Notes: generated by a model from the sequence alone, not told the origin. A stretch of 64,000 nt of DNA from Haloarchaeobius sp. FL176 (GCF_024609245.1 NZ_JANJYH010000004.1:124001-188000); one strand, 5' to 3'; shown: positions 9,127-16,813, counted from the first letter of the stretch. Numbers and translations are program-made.

Positions 9127-9172
9127 GTCCCGCGAGCGAGTGGGACTACATCGTGCGAGTGAGAGAAGCGAA

Positions 9173-9278
9173 CGAGCACGATGGGATTTGAACCCACGAC
9201 CATCGGATGTCTTCCCACACCACCAGAGGTGCGTGCGGATAGAAGTCCGACGCTCTATCCAGGCTGAGCTACGTGCCC
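9173..9278 (-). tRNA. tRNA-Arg (anticodon UCU) with intron
   Basis: Folds as a full cloverleaf of 75 bases once a 31-base intron is removed. Acceptor GGGCACG pairs with CGTGCTC (one G-U), discriminator G. D-stem GCTC/GAGC. Anticodon stem TCGGA/TCCGA with loop CTTCTAA, so the anticodon is UCU for Arg codons AGA/AGG. T-stem GTGGG/CCCAT with loop TTCAAAT. Exon 1 is 9240-9278 and exon 2 is 9173-9208. CCA is not encoded. AGA and AGG are rare in such GC-rich genomes, so this is probably a low-use tRNA. Confidence 0.93.
9209..9239 (-). other. Intron of tRNA-Arg with bulge-helix-bulge motif
   Basis: 31-base intron inserted after position 37, the canonical archaeal site. Loop bases CUUC (32-35) pair with GAAG in the intron to give the four-base-pair central helix. 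The two three-base bulges are UA^U and AC^A, with cleavage at the carets. The intron-side helix is CCGCAC/GUGUGG, capped by a CACC/GGUG hairpin. This is a textbook substrate for the archaeal tRNA splicing endonuclease. Confidence 0.88.
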
Positions 9279-9363
9279 TCGATTCCGGCTATGTCGCCAT
9301 CGTAGAAAAACGGTCGGGATTCGACCGACGCGGCTGGTGCGACGAGTTCACACACCGGTCGAA

Positions 9364-9371
9364 GCGTTATC
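9364..9371 (+). promoter_or_regulatory. TATA-like box before the 9396 acetyltransferase gene
   Basis: GCGTTATC ends about 25 bases before the ATG at 9396, but overlaps the alternative ATG at 9372. The spacing favours the downstream start and a leaderless transcript. Confidence 0.4.
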
Positions 9372-9395
9372 ATGGGGGCGTACGTCGACAGGACC

Positions 9396-10124
9396 ATGCA
9401 GCCGGCGACGGAACGGGCGCTCGAAACGTACTGGGCGGCGCAGCTCGGCGTTCCAGCCGACGCGTTCGAGCAGGACGGCGTGGTCGTCGGCGAGACGGCA
9501 CACGACGACAATGTACAGATTTTCGTACGGGAGGGGACCGTCGCCGTCGGTGCGCCGTCGACGCTCGTCGCGGAGTGTCGGGCGCACGCCGACGAACTGG
9601 TGTCGGTAACGGTCGACGACCCGGCAGCACTCGGGCGGTGGGTTACAGACCGTATCGTCCCGGTCGAGACGGTGCTCGGCCCGGCGTTCTACGGCTACAC
9701 GGACGCCGAGAGCGTCGCGCCCGTCGAGTCGCCGGCGCGAGTCCTGACAGCCACCGACGAGGGAGCGTACGGGCGGTTCCAGCGGGCGGTGCCGGCCGAC
9801 GAGTGGGACGCAGGCGGTCCCGCGTTCGAACCCGGCGAGACGGTCGGTATCGAGGCAGACGGTCGGCTCGTCGCGGCGGCGGGCTACGAGGTGTGGGACG
9901 AGCGAATCGCGCACATCAGCGTCGTCACCCATCCCGACTACCGCTCGCGTGGCCTCGGCCGGACGGTGGTCTCGCGGGCGACGGAGCGGGCGCTCGACGC
10001 CGGGCTGTGGCCGCAGTACCGCACCCTCGACGCGTGGCCGTGGTCCGTCGCGCTCGCCGAGGGCCTGGGCTTCGAGCGGTTCGCGACGGGCTCGCTCGTC
10101 GTCGCTCAGCCGTCGAACCGGTAG
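9396..10124 (+). CDS. GNAT-family N-acetyltransferase
   Basis: 242 residues. The C-terminal half is a GNAT domain transferring acetyl from acetyl-CoA to an unknown amine: motif A is ISVVTHPDYRSRGLGRTVVSRATERAL, with the R-x-x-G-L-G pyrophosphate loop, followed by WPWSVALAEGLGFERFATGSLVV. The N-terminal 120 residues (YWAAQLGVPADAFEQDGVVV) match the longer 'GNAT with N-terminal domain' layout of haloarchaea. The start at 9396 is chosen from the TATA spacing; a start at 9372 would add eight residues. The end overlaps the convergent YccF-like gene by 19 bases. Confidence 0.87.
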   Translation: MQPATERALETYWAAQLGVPADAFEQDGVVVGETAHDDNVQIFVREGTVAVGAPSTLVAECRAHADELVSVTVDDPAALGRWVTDRIVPVETVLGPAFYGYTDAESVAPVESPARVLTATDEGAYGRFQRAVPADEWDAGGPAFEPGETVGIEADGRLVAAAGYEVWDERIAHISVVTHPDYRSRGLGRTVVSRATERALDAGLWPQYRTLDAWPWSVALAEGLGFERFATGSLVVAQPSNR

Positions 10125-10480
10125 AGCGAGGTCAGATACGGCAGGTAGTTGAACATCACGACGGCGACCGGAAGCCCCACGATGGACGCCGCGAGCGCCC
10201 ACGCGAGGTTCGCCCAGAGGAAGCTGAGCCACCAGCCGACGAGCAGGAAGTAGCCCGCCCGGACGAGCAGCGAGTGCTGGCTGCGGCCGGTGTCGGCGTC
10301 GATGGGGTCGCGGCGCTCCTTCAGCGTCAGCAGCGTCGGAACGCGGTTGATTATCTTGATGCCGACGGGGAGGCCGACGACGGTGACGTTCAGGAACCAC
10401 GCGACGTTGATGGCGAGGAACGTGAGCCACCAGCCGACGAGCAGGAACCACACGGCACGGGCGAAGAGGGAGCGGGCCAT
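10106..10480 (-). CDS. YccF-like (DUF307) membrane protein
   Basis: 124 residues made of two similar membrane units: LFARAVWFLLVGWWLTFL..NVTVVGLPVGIKIIN and LLVRAGYFLLVGWWLSFL..ASIVGLPVAVVMFN. The repeated FLLVGWWL and VGLPV signatures are those of the YccF inner-membrane domain, present twice in the bacterial protein as well. Function of the family is unknown. A charged loop (LKERRDPIDADTGRSQH) joins the units. It is convergent with and overlaps the acetyltransferase gene. Confidence 0.88.
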   Translation of the reverse strand: MARSLFARAVWFLLVGWWLTFLAINVAWFLNVTVVGLPVGIKIINRVPTLLTLKERRDPIDADTGRSQHSLLVRAGYFLLVGWWLSFLWANLAWALAASIVGLPVAVVMFNYLPYLTSLYRFDG

Positions 10481-10563
10481 ACCTGAACCGACGCACCGAC
10501 CGGCGAAAAGGGTTGGCGCGGAGAGCGGTGGGGTTAAGCCGCCGTCACGACAAGTTCCGGCCG

Positions 10564-11133
10564 ATGACCGTCATCGGAACAGTCGGCCTCCCCGGGAGCG
10601 GCAAGGGCGAGGCGGCGAACGTGGCCCGCGAGCACGACATCCCCGTCGTGACGATGGGCGACGTCATCCGGCAGGAGTGTCGCGACCGCGGGCTCGACCC
10701 GGCCGAGCACCACGGCCGCATCGCACAGGCGCTGCGCGAGGAGAACGGCCCCGACGCCATCGCCCAGCGGTCGCTACCCATGATCCGCGACCACCTCGCG
10801 GACCACGACACCGTGCTCGTGGATGGCCTGCGCTCGGGCGTCGAACTCGACAGGTTCGAGGCCGCGTTCGGTGACGACTTCGTACTCGTGAGCATCGAGG
10901 CACCCTTCGAGGTCCGGAAGGACCGACTGGCCGAGCGCGGCCGGGACCGGACCGACGGAGACGGCGAGAGCCTGCGGGAGCGCGACGAACGCGAGCGCGG
11001 CTTCGGCATGGACGACGCGATGGAACGGGCCGACCTCGTCATCGACAACACCGACACGCTGGCGGCGTTCCGCGAGCAGATCGAGGCGCTGCTCGCCGAG
11101 GGACCGGCGGCCGTCTCGGAGGTACGCGGATGA
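10564..11133 (+). CDS. UPF0200-type P-loop kinase-like protein
   Basis: 189-residue nucleoside/dephospho-CoA-kinase-like ATPase of the archaeal UPF0200 family. The P-loop is GLPGSGKGE (residues 7-15), followed by VVTMGDVIRQE as in adenylate-kinase-type folds, with a lid-like Arg/Glu-rich region (RGRDRTDGDGESLRERDERERGF) near 120-145. The substrate is not established. The ATG at 10564 places the P-loop at the usual N-terminal position. The stop overlaps the next start by four bases, and the pairing with UPF0201 is common in archaea, suggesting linked roles. Confidence 0.88.
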   Translation: MTVIGTVGLPGSGKGEAANVAREHDIPVVTMGDVIRQECRDRGLDPAEHHGRIAQALREENGPDAIAQRSLPMIRDHLADHDTVLVDGLRSGVELDRFEAAFGDDFVLVSIEAPFEVRKDRLAERGRDRTDGDGESLRERDERERGFGMDDAMERADLVIDNTDTLAAFREQIEALLAEGPAAVSEVRG

Positions 11134-11549
11134 TCTACAGCGTCGAGGTACAGGTCACCGCGCCGGTGACGGACACGGAGGTGACGGACCGTGTCGCCGA
11201 CGCCATCCGGAACATCTTCCCGGAGGCCGAAGTCGAGGAGCATCCGGGGGAGCTGCTCGCGACGACCCACCAGGTCGACCACTTCTCCGAACTGCTGCAC
11301 GAGCAGGCCATCCTCGACACGGCCCGGGGACAGTTCTTCGAGCACCGGGACGGGAACGTCGTCGAGTTCGACCTGAAGAAGCAGGCGGCGTTCCAGGGCG
11401 TGGTCAACTTCTCGGTCGGCAACCCCGACGAGCTGGGCGACATCCACGTCCGGATGCGGGTCACGGAGCCGTCCGTCGAGGCGTTCGTCGACCACGTCGC
11501 CCCGCCGACCGAGGGAGGCAAACCCGTCGAGTCGCGCGACGAGAGCTGA
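11130..11549 (+). CDS. UPF0201 family protein (COG1325, predicted RNA-binding)
   Basis: 139 residues. Begins MIYSVEVQVTAPVTDTEVTDRVADAI and has the conserved helix-strand pattern of UPF0201, whose structures resemble ribosomal-protein-like folds and which has been proposed, without proof, to act with the exosome. The segment FEHRDGNVVEFDLKKQAAFQG and the strand GDIHVRMRVTEP are family-like. Translationally coupled to the UPF0200 kinase-like gene (ATGA overlap). The stop abuts the convergent zinc-ribbon gene with no spacer. Confidence 0.87.
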   Translation: MIYSVEVQVTAPVTDTEVTDRVADAIRNIFPEAEVEEHPGELLATTHQVDHFSELLHEQAILDTARGQFFEHRDGNVVEFDLKKQAAFQGVVNFSVGNPDELGDIHVRMRVTEPSVEAFVDHVAPPTEGGKPVESRDES

Positions 11550-11759
11550 CTACTCCAGAGCTGACACGTCGGCCGCGGTCGGCTCGTCCGGAAGTTTCTC
11601 GATGCAGTCGTAGCAGAGCAGGTGCTCGGAGTCGTCGCTGTCGAACGTCAACAGCATCCCTTCGGCGTCGTCGCTGCCGCCGAAGAACGACCAGAAGTCG
11701 CCGATACCGCCGCGGATTTTCACCGGAGTACCACAGGCGTCGCAAGGGTCCGTGCTCAC
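11550..11759 (-). CDS. Small zinc-ribbon protein
   Basis: 69 residues with two CxxC knuckles, CDAC near residue 6 and CYDC near residue 49, spaced as in a treble-clef or zinc ribbon, joined by an acidic Gly/Phe/Ser-rich linker (GDFWSFFGGSDDAEG). Common type of haloarchaeal small Zn protein; the binding partner is unknown. Directly abuts the convergent UPF0201 stop codon. Confidence 0.8.
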   Translation of the reverse strand: MSTDPCDACGTPVKIRGGIGDFWSFFGGSDDAEGMLLTFDSDDSEHLLCYDCIEKLPDEPTAADVSALE

Positions 11760-11784
11760 GCTCCACCCTGGGGGCCGGACGGCG

Positions 11785-12063
11785 TTAGCTCTTTCCCGTG
11801 CTGCGGACCACCCAGGCGACGCCGACCGCGAGGACGTAGAGGTACACCAGAAACAGCACGACGGTCGGCGCGGTGACAGCCACCACGTTCGTCAGGAACC
11901 CTTCGACCAGTTCGTACCCCTCGACCAGCAGTGTGCCCGGTGTCTCGAGCGGCCCGAGTGTCGTGAGCCGTCCGAGTACGACCAGCGATGCCAGGAGTGC
12001 GAAGGCCGCGACCACCTCGCGGTTCGCGACCGCCCGGACACCACCGTTTCTGCCCATTACCAT
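11785..12063 (-). CDS. Small membrane protein, three hydrophobic segments
   Basis: 92 residues if started at the ATG at 12063; a start at 12084 would add seven residues but sits on the TATA-like CTATTCCATAG, so the later start fits a leaderless transcript. Hydrophobic segments: VVAAFALLASLVVLGRL, a short ETPGTLLVEGYELVEGFL amphipathic part, and VVAVTAPTVVLFLVYLYVLAVGVAWVV. No recognised domain. It sits 25 bases from the zinc-ribbon gene on the same strand and may be upstream in the same transcript. Confidence 0.62.
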   Translation of the reverse strand: MVMGRNGGVRAVANREVVAAFALLASLVVLGRLTTLGPLETPGTLLVEGYELVEGFLTNVVAVTAPTVVLFLVYLYVLAVGVAWVVRSTGKS

Positions 12064-12177
12064 GTGAACGCCCTTCACGCTCATCTATGGAATAGGTTTG
12101 GGTGTGCTATAGCGCACTATCGAGCCCGGCGACTGTCGGGGGTATCGATTTGCCGCTGGCGCACGAACCCGCCACGC

Positions 12178-13062
12178 ATGGAGGTCGACTGCGAGGGCTG
12201 TGCGGGCTGTTGTGTCGACTGGCGGCCCCTCGCGGACCGCCCGAGCGACCACGAGCGCCGTGGGCCGCACGAGCCCCTCGACGACGTCTACAACCTCGTG
12301 CCGCTGACCCGGGCGGAGGTTCGGCGCTTCTGTGACGACGGGGTGGGCGACGCGCTGGTCCCCCGGCTCTGGACCGCGCCCCCGGACGCGGACGACGCCG
12401 TCGTCGTCGACGGCCACCGGGTGGCGGCCATCGGCGGACAGCCGGCCTTTTTCGTCGGCTTGCGGAAGACGCCGAAGCCGGTCGCGCCGGTAGGCACGGA
12501 CGAGACTCGCTGGCTCCGGAGCTGCGTGTTCCTCGACCCGCAGACGCTCCAGTGTCGTATCCACGGCGACGACCAGTACCCGTCGGAGTGTGCCGACTAC
12601 CCGGGACACAACCTCCTGCTGGAGCGCGAGACAGAGTGCGAGCGCGTCGAGGAGGCGTTCGGCGACGACCGGCTGGTCGACGACGAGCCCCCCGAGTCGG
12701 TGGGTGGCCTCCTGCTCGGGCCACAGGCACTCGGCGAGAAGGTGTTCGTCCATCCGGAGCCGGGCGAACTGACGGGCATCGCGAGCCGGGCGGCCGCAGG
12801 GACGCTGACGCGGGCGGACCGCGCCGAGTTCGTCGGCTGGGCGGCCGCGTCGGCCCCCGGAACGACCGAGCACAGCGAGAGTCACTACGAGACGTATCGC
12901 GAGACAGTGCTGTCCACCGAGTCCTGGGTCACGAGTGCGGTCGAGGACTGGACCGCCTGGGCGACCGGCGACGGGGAGACTGCACCGGCCGCCTCGGTCG
13001 TCGAGCGTGTCGAGGACGAGGCCGGCGCACCCGGAACACCGGGGTGGGACGCCGTCGAGTGA
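12178..13062 (+). CDS. YkgJ-type cysteine-cluster protein
   Basis: 294 residues. The N-terminal CEGCAGCC (residues 4-11), with later Cys in SCVFLD, CRIHG and SECADYPGH, form the Cys cluster of the YkgJ/UPF0153 family, thought to bind zinc or an iron-sulfur cluster. Function unknown. The C-terminal half is haloarchaeal, acidic and lacks Cys. The ATG at 12178 begins MEVDCEGC as in homologues; the frame extends upstream but without family similarity. Confidence 0.85.
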   Translation: MEVDCEGCAGCCVDWRPLADRPSDHERRGPHEPLDDVYNLVPLTRAEVRRFCDDGVGDALVPRLWTAPPDADDAVVVDGHRVAAIGGQPAFFVGLRKTPKPVAPVGTDETRWLRSCVFLDPQTLQCRIHGDDQYPSECADYPGHNLLLERETECERVEEAFGDDRLVDDEPPESVGGLLLGPQALGEKVFVHPEPGELTGIASRAAAGTLTRADRAEFVGWAAASAPGTTEHSESHYETYRETVLSTESWVTSAVEDWTAWATGDGETAPAASVVERVEDEAGAPGTPGWDAVE

Positions 13063-13090
13063 CCCAGGGCGGGAACGAGTCGGGGTGACG

Positions 13091-13097
13091 CTTTATG
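13091..13097 (+). promoter_or_regulatory. TATA-like box before the 13122 gene
   Basis: CTTTATG about 28 bases before the ATG at 13122. Spacing fits a leaderless message and argues against the in-frame ATG at 13095, which overlaps the box. Confidence 0.5.
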
Positions 13098-13121
13098 CAG
13101 GAGCCACCCTTTCGTGACGGT

Positions 13122-14045
13122 ATGCGCGTGCTCGTCACCGGTGCGACCGGCTTCGTCGGCGGCCATCTCGTTCCCCCGTTGCGGGACGCTGGCCACGACG
13201 TGGTCGCGCTCGTCCGTGACCCCGACCGGTACGACGCCCCAGACGGCGTGACCGTGGTCGGCGGCGACCTGCTCGACCCCGAGACGCTCTCCCCCGCGTT
13301 CGAGGGCGTCGACGCGGCGTACTACCTCGTCCACTCGATGCAGTCCGGCGGGGACTTCGAGGACCGCGACCGCCGTGCGGCCCGGAACTTCGTCGACGCG
13401 GCCGACGACGCCGGCGTCGACCGGGTCGTCTACCTCGGGGGCCTCGGTGAGGAACGTGACCGGCTCTCCGAGCACCTGCGCTCGCGCCGCGAGGTCGAAC
13501 ACCTGCTCGAAGAGGGCGAGTTCGAGCTGACGACGCTCCGCGCGGCGATCATCGTCGGTGCGGGCAGCGCCAGTTTCCGGATGGTCTACCAGCTCGTCAA
13601 GCAGCTCCCCGTGATGGTGACGCCGAAGTGGGTGTCGACGCCGTGTCAGCCCATCGCCATCGACGACGTGGTCGCCTACCTCGTCGGCGTGCTGGACGTG
13701 CCGGAGACGGCCGACCGGACGTTCGAAATCGGTGGCCCGGACGTGCTCAGCTACCGCGAGATGCTGGAGACGACGGCACGGCTGACCGGGCAGCGGCTCC
13801 GTGTCCTCCCCGTACCGGTCCTCTCGCCGGAGCTGTCGGCGTACTGGGTCGGCCTCGTCACCAGCGTTCCGAAGGGAGTCGCACGGCCGCTCATCGCCGG
13901 GCTCCGGAACCCGGTCGTCGCCACCGACGACAGCATCATGGACCTCGTCGACGTCGAGCTGACGCCGTTCGAGGTCGCGGTCCGCCGAGCGCTGGCGAAC
14001 GACGACGACGCACCGGAACCGGTCCCCGTGGAGGGGGCGAAATGA
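13122..14045 (+). CDS. NAD(P)-binding Rossmann protein (atypical SDR, NDUFA9-like)
   Basis: 307 residues. Starts MRVLVTGATGFVGGHLV, the nucleotide-binding TGxTGFxG motif, followed by YYLVHSMQSGG where extended SDRs carry the catalytic Tyr region, and YLGGLGEERDRLSEHLRSRREVE, typical of the NDUFA9/YbjT-like atypical SDRs. Such proteins bind NAD(P)H and may act as oxidoreductases or redox sensors, including quinone-linked ones. The stop overlaps the next gene's ATG by four bases, so it is probably co-expressed with that membrane protein. Confidence 0.88.
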   Translation: MRVLVTGATGFVGGHLVPPLRDAGHDVVALVRDPDRYDAPDGVTVVGGDLLDPETLSPAFEGVDAAYYLVHSMQSGGDFEDRDRRAARNFVDAADDAGVDRVVYLGGLGEERDRLSEHLRSRREVEHLLEEGEFELTTLRAAIIVGAGSASFRMVYQLVKQLPVMVTPKWVSTPCQPIAIDDVVAYLVGVLDVPETADRTFEIGGPDVLSYREMLETTARLTGQRLRVLPVPVLSPELSAYWVGLVTSVPKGVARPLIAGLRNPVVATDDSIMDLVDVELTPFEVAVRRALANDDDAPEPVPVEGAK

Positions 14046-14821
14046 GCGACGGGTCGGCCGACCAGCCGAGCAGCGACGCGGCGACGGCAGGCACGCCCAC
14101 GGAGTCGCCCCACGAGCCGAGGGAGCAGTTCGGGGAGACGTGGGTGTACGAGAGCATCGTCGGTGCGCTCCCGGGCATCGAGATCTCCGAACGTACGGCG
14201 ATCACCATCCAGCTGCTCGGATTCGAGGCCGCACTGCTGGTGCTGGCGTGGTACTACGACCTCTGGTCGGCGGTACCGGCGGGGACGGCTGCCGTCGCGG
14301 TCGCCGCCGTCGGCAGCGCGCTGATGCTCCGTCTCGGTGACTCCATCCGGCGGCTCCCGACGCCCGACGGCTACCAGCGGCTCCTGTTCGGGTCGAGCGT
14401 CGAGGTCGTCCTCGGCGTACTCGCGTTCGTCGCGGTCGTCACCCACCTGTTCGTCGTCGACCCGGCGCGCTCGACGGACCCGCTCATCGAGAGCCTGTTC
14501 GGCCAGGAGCCGCCGGTGCTCGCGGTGTACCTGATGTTGCTCATCCTCTGGGACGTTGCCTACCGCATCGGCACCGGCTGGTGGGCGGGGGTCGTCGCTA
14601 TCTGGCGGTCGTACGTCTACGAGTTCGACCGCGAGACCTCGTGGGCGTTCGCACGGGCCGACCTGCTGAACCTCTGGTTCGCTATCGCACAGCTGCTGCT
14701 CGTGCCCTTTATCATCGGCCGGCCGGTGCTCTCGGCGGTCGTCGTCGCCCACGTCGTGGCGGTCACGCTGGCCACGTCGCTCTCGGTGGGGCTGAGCATC
14801 CGTCGGCAGAACGACGCCTAA
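14042..14821 (+). CDS. Polytopic membrane protein downstream of the SDR
   Basis: 259 residues: an unstructured Ser/Thr/Glu-rich head (1-35), then about six hydrophobic helices including IQLLGFEAALLVLAWYY, AAVAVAAVGSALML, VVLGVLAFVAVVTHLFVV, VLAVYLMLLILWDVAY, LWFAIAQLLLVPFII and VVVAHVVAVTLATSLSVGL. Not assignable to a transporter family. Coupled by ATGA to the SDR gene. Its stop overlaps the convergent 57-residue gene by four bases (CTAA). Confidence 0.82.
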   Translation: MSDGSADQPSSDAATAGTPTESPHEPREQFGETWVYESIVGALPGIEISERTAITIQLLGFEAALLVLAWYYDLWSAVPAGTAAVAVAAVGSALMLRLGDSIRRLPTPDGYQRLLFGSSVEVVLGVLAFVAVVTHLFVVDPARSTDPLIESLFGQEPPVLAVYLMLLILWDVAYRIGTGWWAGVVAIWRSYVYEFDRETSWAFARADLLNLWFAIAQLLLVPFIIGRPVLSAVVVAHVVAVTLATSLSVGLSIRRQNDA

Positions 14822-14991
14822 TCGGACTTTATCTGCTCGAACTGCTCGAGCAGGTCCTCGGTCGACTCTCCCGAGTCGTACTCGACCTCCCCGTGATGGA
14901 TGGTCCGCTCGTCGTCGAAGTCGGTATCGACCCGACTGGCCTGCTGCTCGCGCCGCTCGTGCTCGTCGTCGTCGTAGGCACCCATTGACAT
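14818..14991 (-). CDS. Small conserved haloarchaeal protein (DUF5786-like)
   Basis: 57 residues, MSMGAYDDDEHERREQQASR, then an acidic middle and EYDSGESTEDLLEQFEQIKSD. This matches the very conserved haloarchaeal small-protein type I recall as DUF5786. No fold-defining motif; highly charged and probably partly disordered with a C-terminal helix. Convergent with the membrane gene, with four-base overlap of the stop codons. Confidence 0.85.
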   Translation of the reverse strand: MSMGAYDDDEHERREQQASRVDTDFDDERTIHHGEVEYDSGESTEDLLEQFEQIKSD

Positions 14992-15115
14992 GGCAATACG
15001 AACCAGATGTTGGGTGTTACTCCTTATCAAACTATCGCCGGAAACGGGTGCAGAGGGGTGGTTCGAGGTGAGCCGTGGGTGTCGAATCCGGCAATGGAAC
15101 CGCCACGACCATGCC

Positions 15116-15628
15116 TCACGTGGAGAGGACGGAGCGGTGGACGGAGTCGTCCGTCGGAACTGTCGTCCCGTTCGTCCGGGGGTCCGGACCAGGTCGGACG
15201 ATTCCGGTCGTCGTCGCCCGCCAGACCGTCTCGTTCGTGACGTAGTAGTTCGCGGTGTAGCGGGTGTCGGAGACGGTGACGGCCCCCGAAGGGCCCGCCT
15301 CGCGGACACCAACCATGTACTCGACGTGTACGAAGGCACCTTGCCCCGTATCGGCGGTGATAGTGATATTATTCACGCTAATCTCAATGTTTTGTACCTG
15401 TCCTTGTGAGCCGTCAAGTATAATTTCGGTTCTTAAACTTTTCTCAGACTCACGAACAAAGCTTCTAACCGTCTCATTCGATAGCGATTCAGGCTCCCGA
15501 GGATATTTGATATCTGTCTCGTTGTTTGACACTGCAGTGCTGTTACCCTGATTCGCCGTTATTCCACCCACACAGCCGGTTATCGATACGACGACCAGCA
15601 GTATGGCAATCGCTTCATGTTCTTTCAT
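15116..15628 (-). CDS. Secreted lipoprotein of unknown function, AT-rich 5' half
   Basis: 170 residues with a lipobox signal peptide: MKEHEAIAILLVVVSITGC, Cys19 being the lipidation site. There is no twin-arginine motif, so Sec export is likely. The mature part is Asn/Thr-rich with strands IEISVNNITITADT and GAFVHVEYMVGVREAG. No family recognised. Base composition changes inside the gene: bases about 15360-15628, the 5' half, are clearly AT-rich compared with the surroundings, while the 3' half (15116-15300) is as GC-rich as its neighbours. This suggests recent acquisition or a fusion of foreign and native sequence. Confidence 0.72.
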   Translation of the reverse strand: MKEHEAIAILLVVVSITGCVGGITANQGNSTAVSNNETDIKYPREPESLSNETVRSFVRESEKSLRTEIILDGSQGQVQNIEISVNNITITADTGQGAFVHVEYMVGVREAGPSGAVTVSDTRYTANYYVTNETVWRATTTGIVRPGPDPRTNGTTVPTDDSVHRSVLST

Positions 15629-15727
15629 ATGTGGTTATCCCTTTCTGGGATATTAGAACTGATCCTCGTTGAAACCGTGTTTTTACCCAACTTCGCGGGA
15701 CGGGTGTCCTGCCGGCCACCCGAACCC

Positions 15728-15735
15728 GTTTAAAT
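15728..15735 (+). promoter_or_regulatory. TATA box of the 15756 gene
   Basis: GTTTAAAT about 25 bases before the GTG at 15756. A clear AT island in GC-rich surroundings that decides the GTG start over the in-frame ATG at 15669. Confidence 0.6.
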
Positions 15736-15755
15736 CAAGCCGACCTATCCCCGGT

Positions 15756-16763
15756 GTGGCACGACCCCTCCGCTTCCGGCGCTCGCACGAACGCTGGGAC
15801 GACGACCGCGTTCGCCGGGACCTGCTGGCAGACCTCGACGCGAACCTCGGTGCAGACCTCGTCTCGCCGCACTACAAGCCGCCGAACGGCTGGCAAGCGT
15901 GGCGCTTCGAGATGGACAACGGCGATATGGCGCTGTTCTGCTACGACGGCGACGTGGCGTACTGGCTCGGCAACACCGAGACGCCGAGTGCGCTCTGGCG
16001 GACGGACAAGTACGGCTGGGAGGCGGTCCCCTACGAGGTTACCCGGTGGGCCCAGCGCGAGCTGATCGCGGACCTCTCGGTGGAGGCGCCGTGGCTCGAC
16101 GACTATCCGCACGTCCGCTGGTACTTCCTCACCGTGCTGATGTCGAAGGACGGCCGCGAGACCACCCGCGAGTTCCTCCACGAGCGCGCGTGTGGCTTCC
16201 CCGACGCCGACTCCGACCAGGCGCTGTCGTACCTCGAATCCGTGCTCACACCGGGCTACCTCGACGACGACCGCGAGGAGATGGCGGGTAAGCTGGGCAC
16301 GAGCGAGACGATGGACTACTGGCGGATGTGCGCGGCCATCTCGGAGTTCGTCGCCGCGAAGCTGCTGGCGGACGCGGGCTACGACGTCACCCCCGAGATC
16401 GAAGTGACGACGGGTCACTTCCTCGACTACCGGGCGACAGAGCCCGACGGCACGAGCTACCTAGTCGAGGTCACGCGGCCGCGGCCGCCGGACCGCCGGA
16501 GCACGAACAGCCCCGTCGTCGCGGTGCGGGACACGGCGGAGGTGAAGACGAGCGGCCAGCTCGCGAACCACGGCGGTGGCGTCGTGCTGTTCGTCGACTG
16601 CTCGGGGTTCACTGACGAGCAGTGGGCGGCGGTCAAGGGCGAGCAGCCGGACGTTCGGCACAAGCCGGCCGTCGTCTACCGGGTGCGACCCGACGGCTTC
16701 GCGGAGGGCTACACGAAAGGCGACGTCCCGCTGTATCTCGACAGCGCGATGACGCTGCTGTAG
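15756..16763 (+). CDS. Haloarchaeal protein with nuclease-like core (DUF5784-like)
   Basis: 335 residues from a GTG placed 25 bases after a TATA box; sequence begins MARPLRFRRSHERWDDD. Residues 195-245 read AISEFVAAKLLADAGYDV, then HFLDYRATEPDG, then YLVEVTRP. Helix with Glu197, strand with Asp224 and strand with Glu238 are arranged as in the PD-(D/E)xK fold, but the usual Lys after the last acid is Thr240. It may be an inactive or altered nuclease-like fold. This is my own pattern reading. It is a lone gene without restriction or toxin partners beside it. Confidence 0.78.
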   Translation: MARPLRFRRSHERWDDDRVRRDLLADLDANLGADLVSPHYKPPNGWQAWRFEMDNGDMALFCYDGDVAYWLGNTETPSALWRTDKYGWEAVPYEVTRWAQRELIADLSVEAPWLDDYPHVRWYFLTVLMSKDGRETTREFLHERACGFPDADSDQALSYLESVLTPGYLDDDREEMAGKLGTSETMDYWRMCAAISEFVAAKLLADAGYDVTPEIEVTTGHFLDYRATEPDGTSYLVEVTRPRPPDRRSTNSPVVAVRDTAEVKTSGQLANHGGGVVLFVDCSGFTDEQWAAVKGEQPDVRHKPAVVYRVRPDGFAEGYTKGDVPLYLDSAMTLL

Positions 16764-16813
16764 CGGCGGCTACCGGACGTGAAAACGGTGATACAGGGGG
16801 CCGGGTGCGATTC

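Larger units (their letters stand above)
8734..9172. other. 439-base intergenic region with tRNA-derived repeats
   Basis: No convincing gene. The part nearest tRNA-Arg (9011-9172) contains broken copies of the tRNA 3' half: 15 identical bases at 9112-9126, a T-arm-like segment at 9012-9037, and a T-arm-like segment in the opposite orientation near 9057-9072. The part 8734-8935 is ordinary GC-rich spacer. Two CTAG sites lie at 8941 and 8949. Confidence 0.6.

Noticed and set aside
8949-9218. 89-residue open frame on the minus strand overlapping tRNA-Arg
   Set aside because: Its central part translates tRNA T-arm sequence and its copies (VVGSNPIVLV, TWDLNRG), a well-known artefact; no promoter or codon bias.
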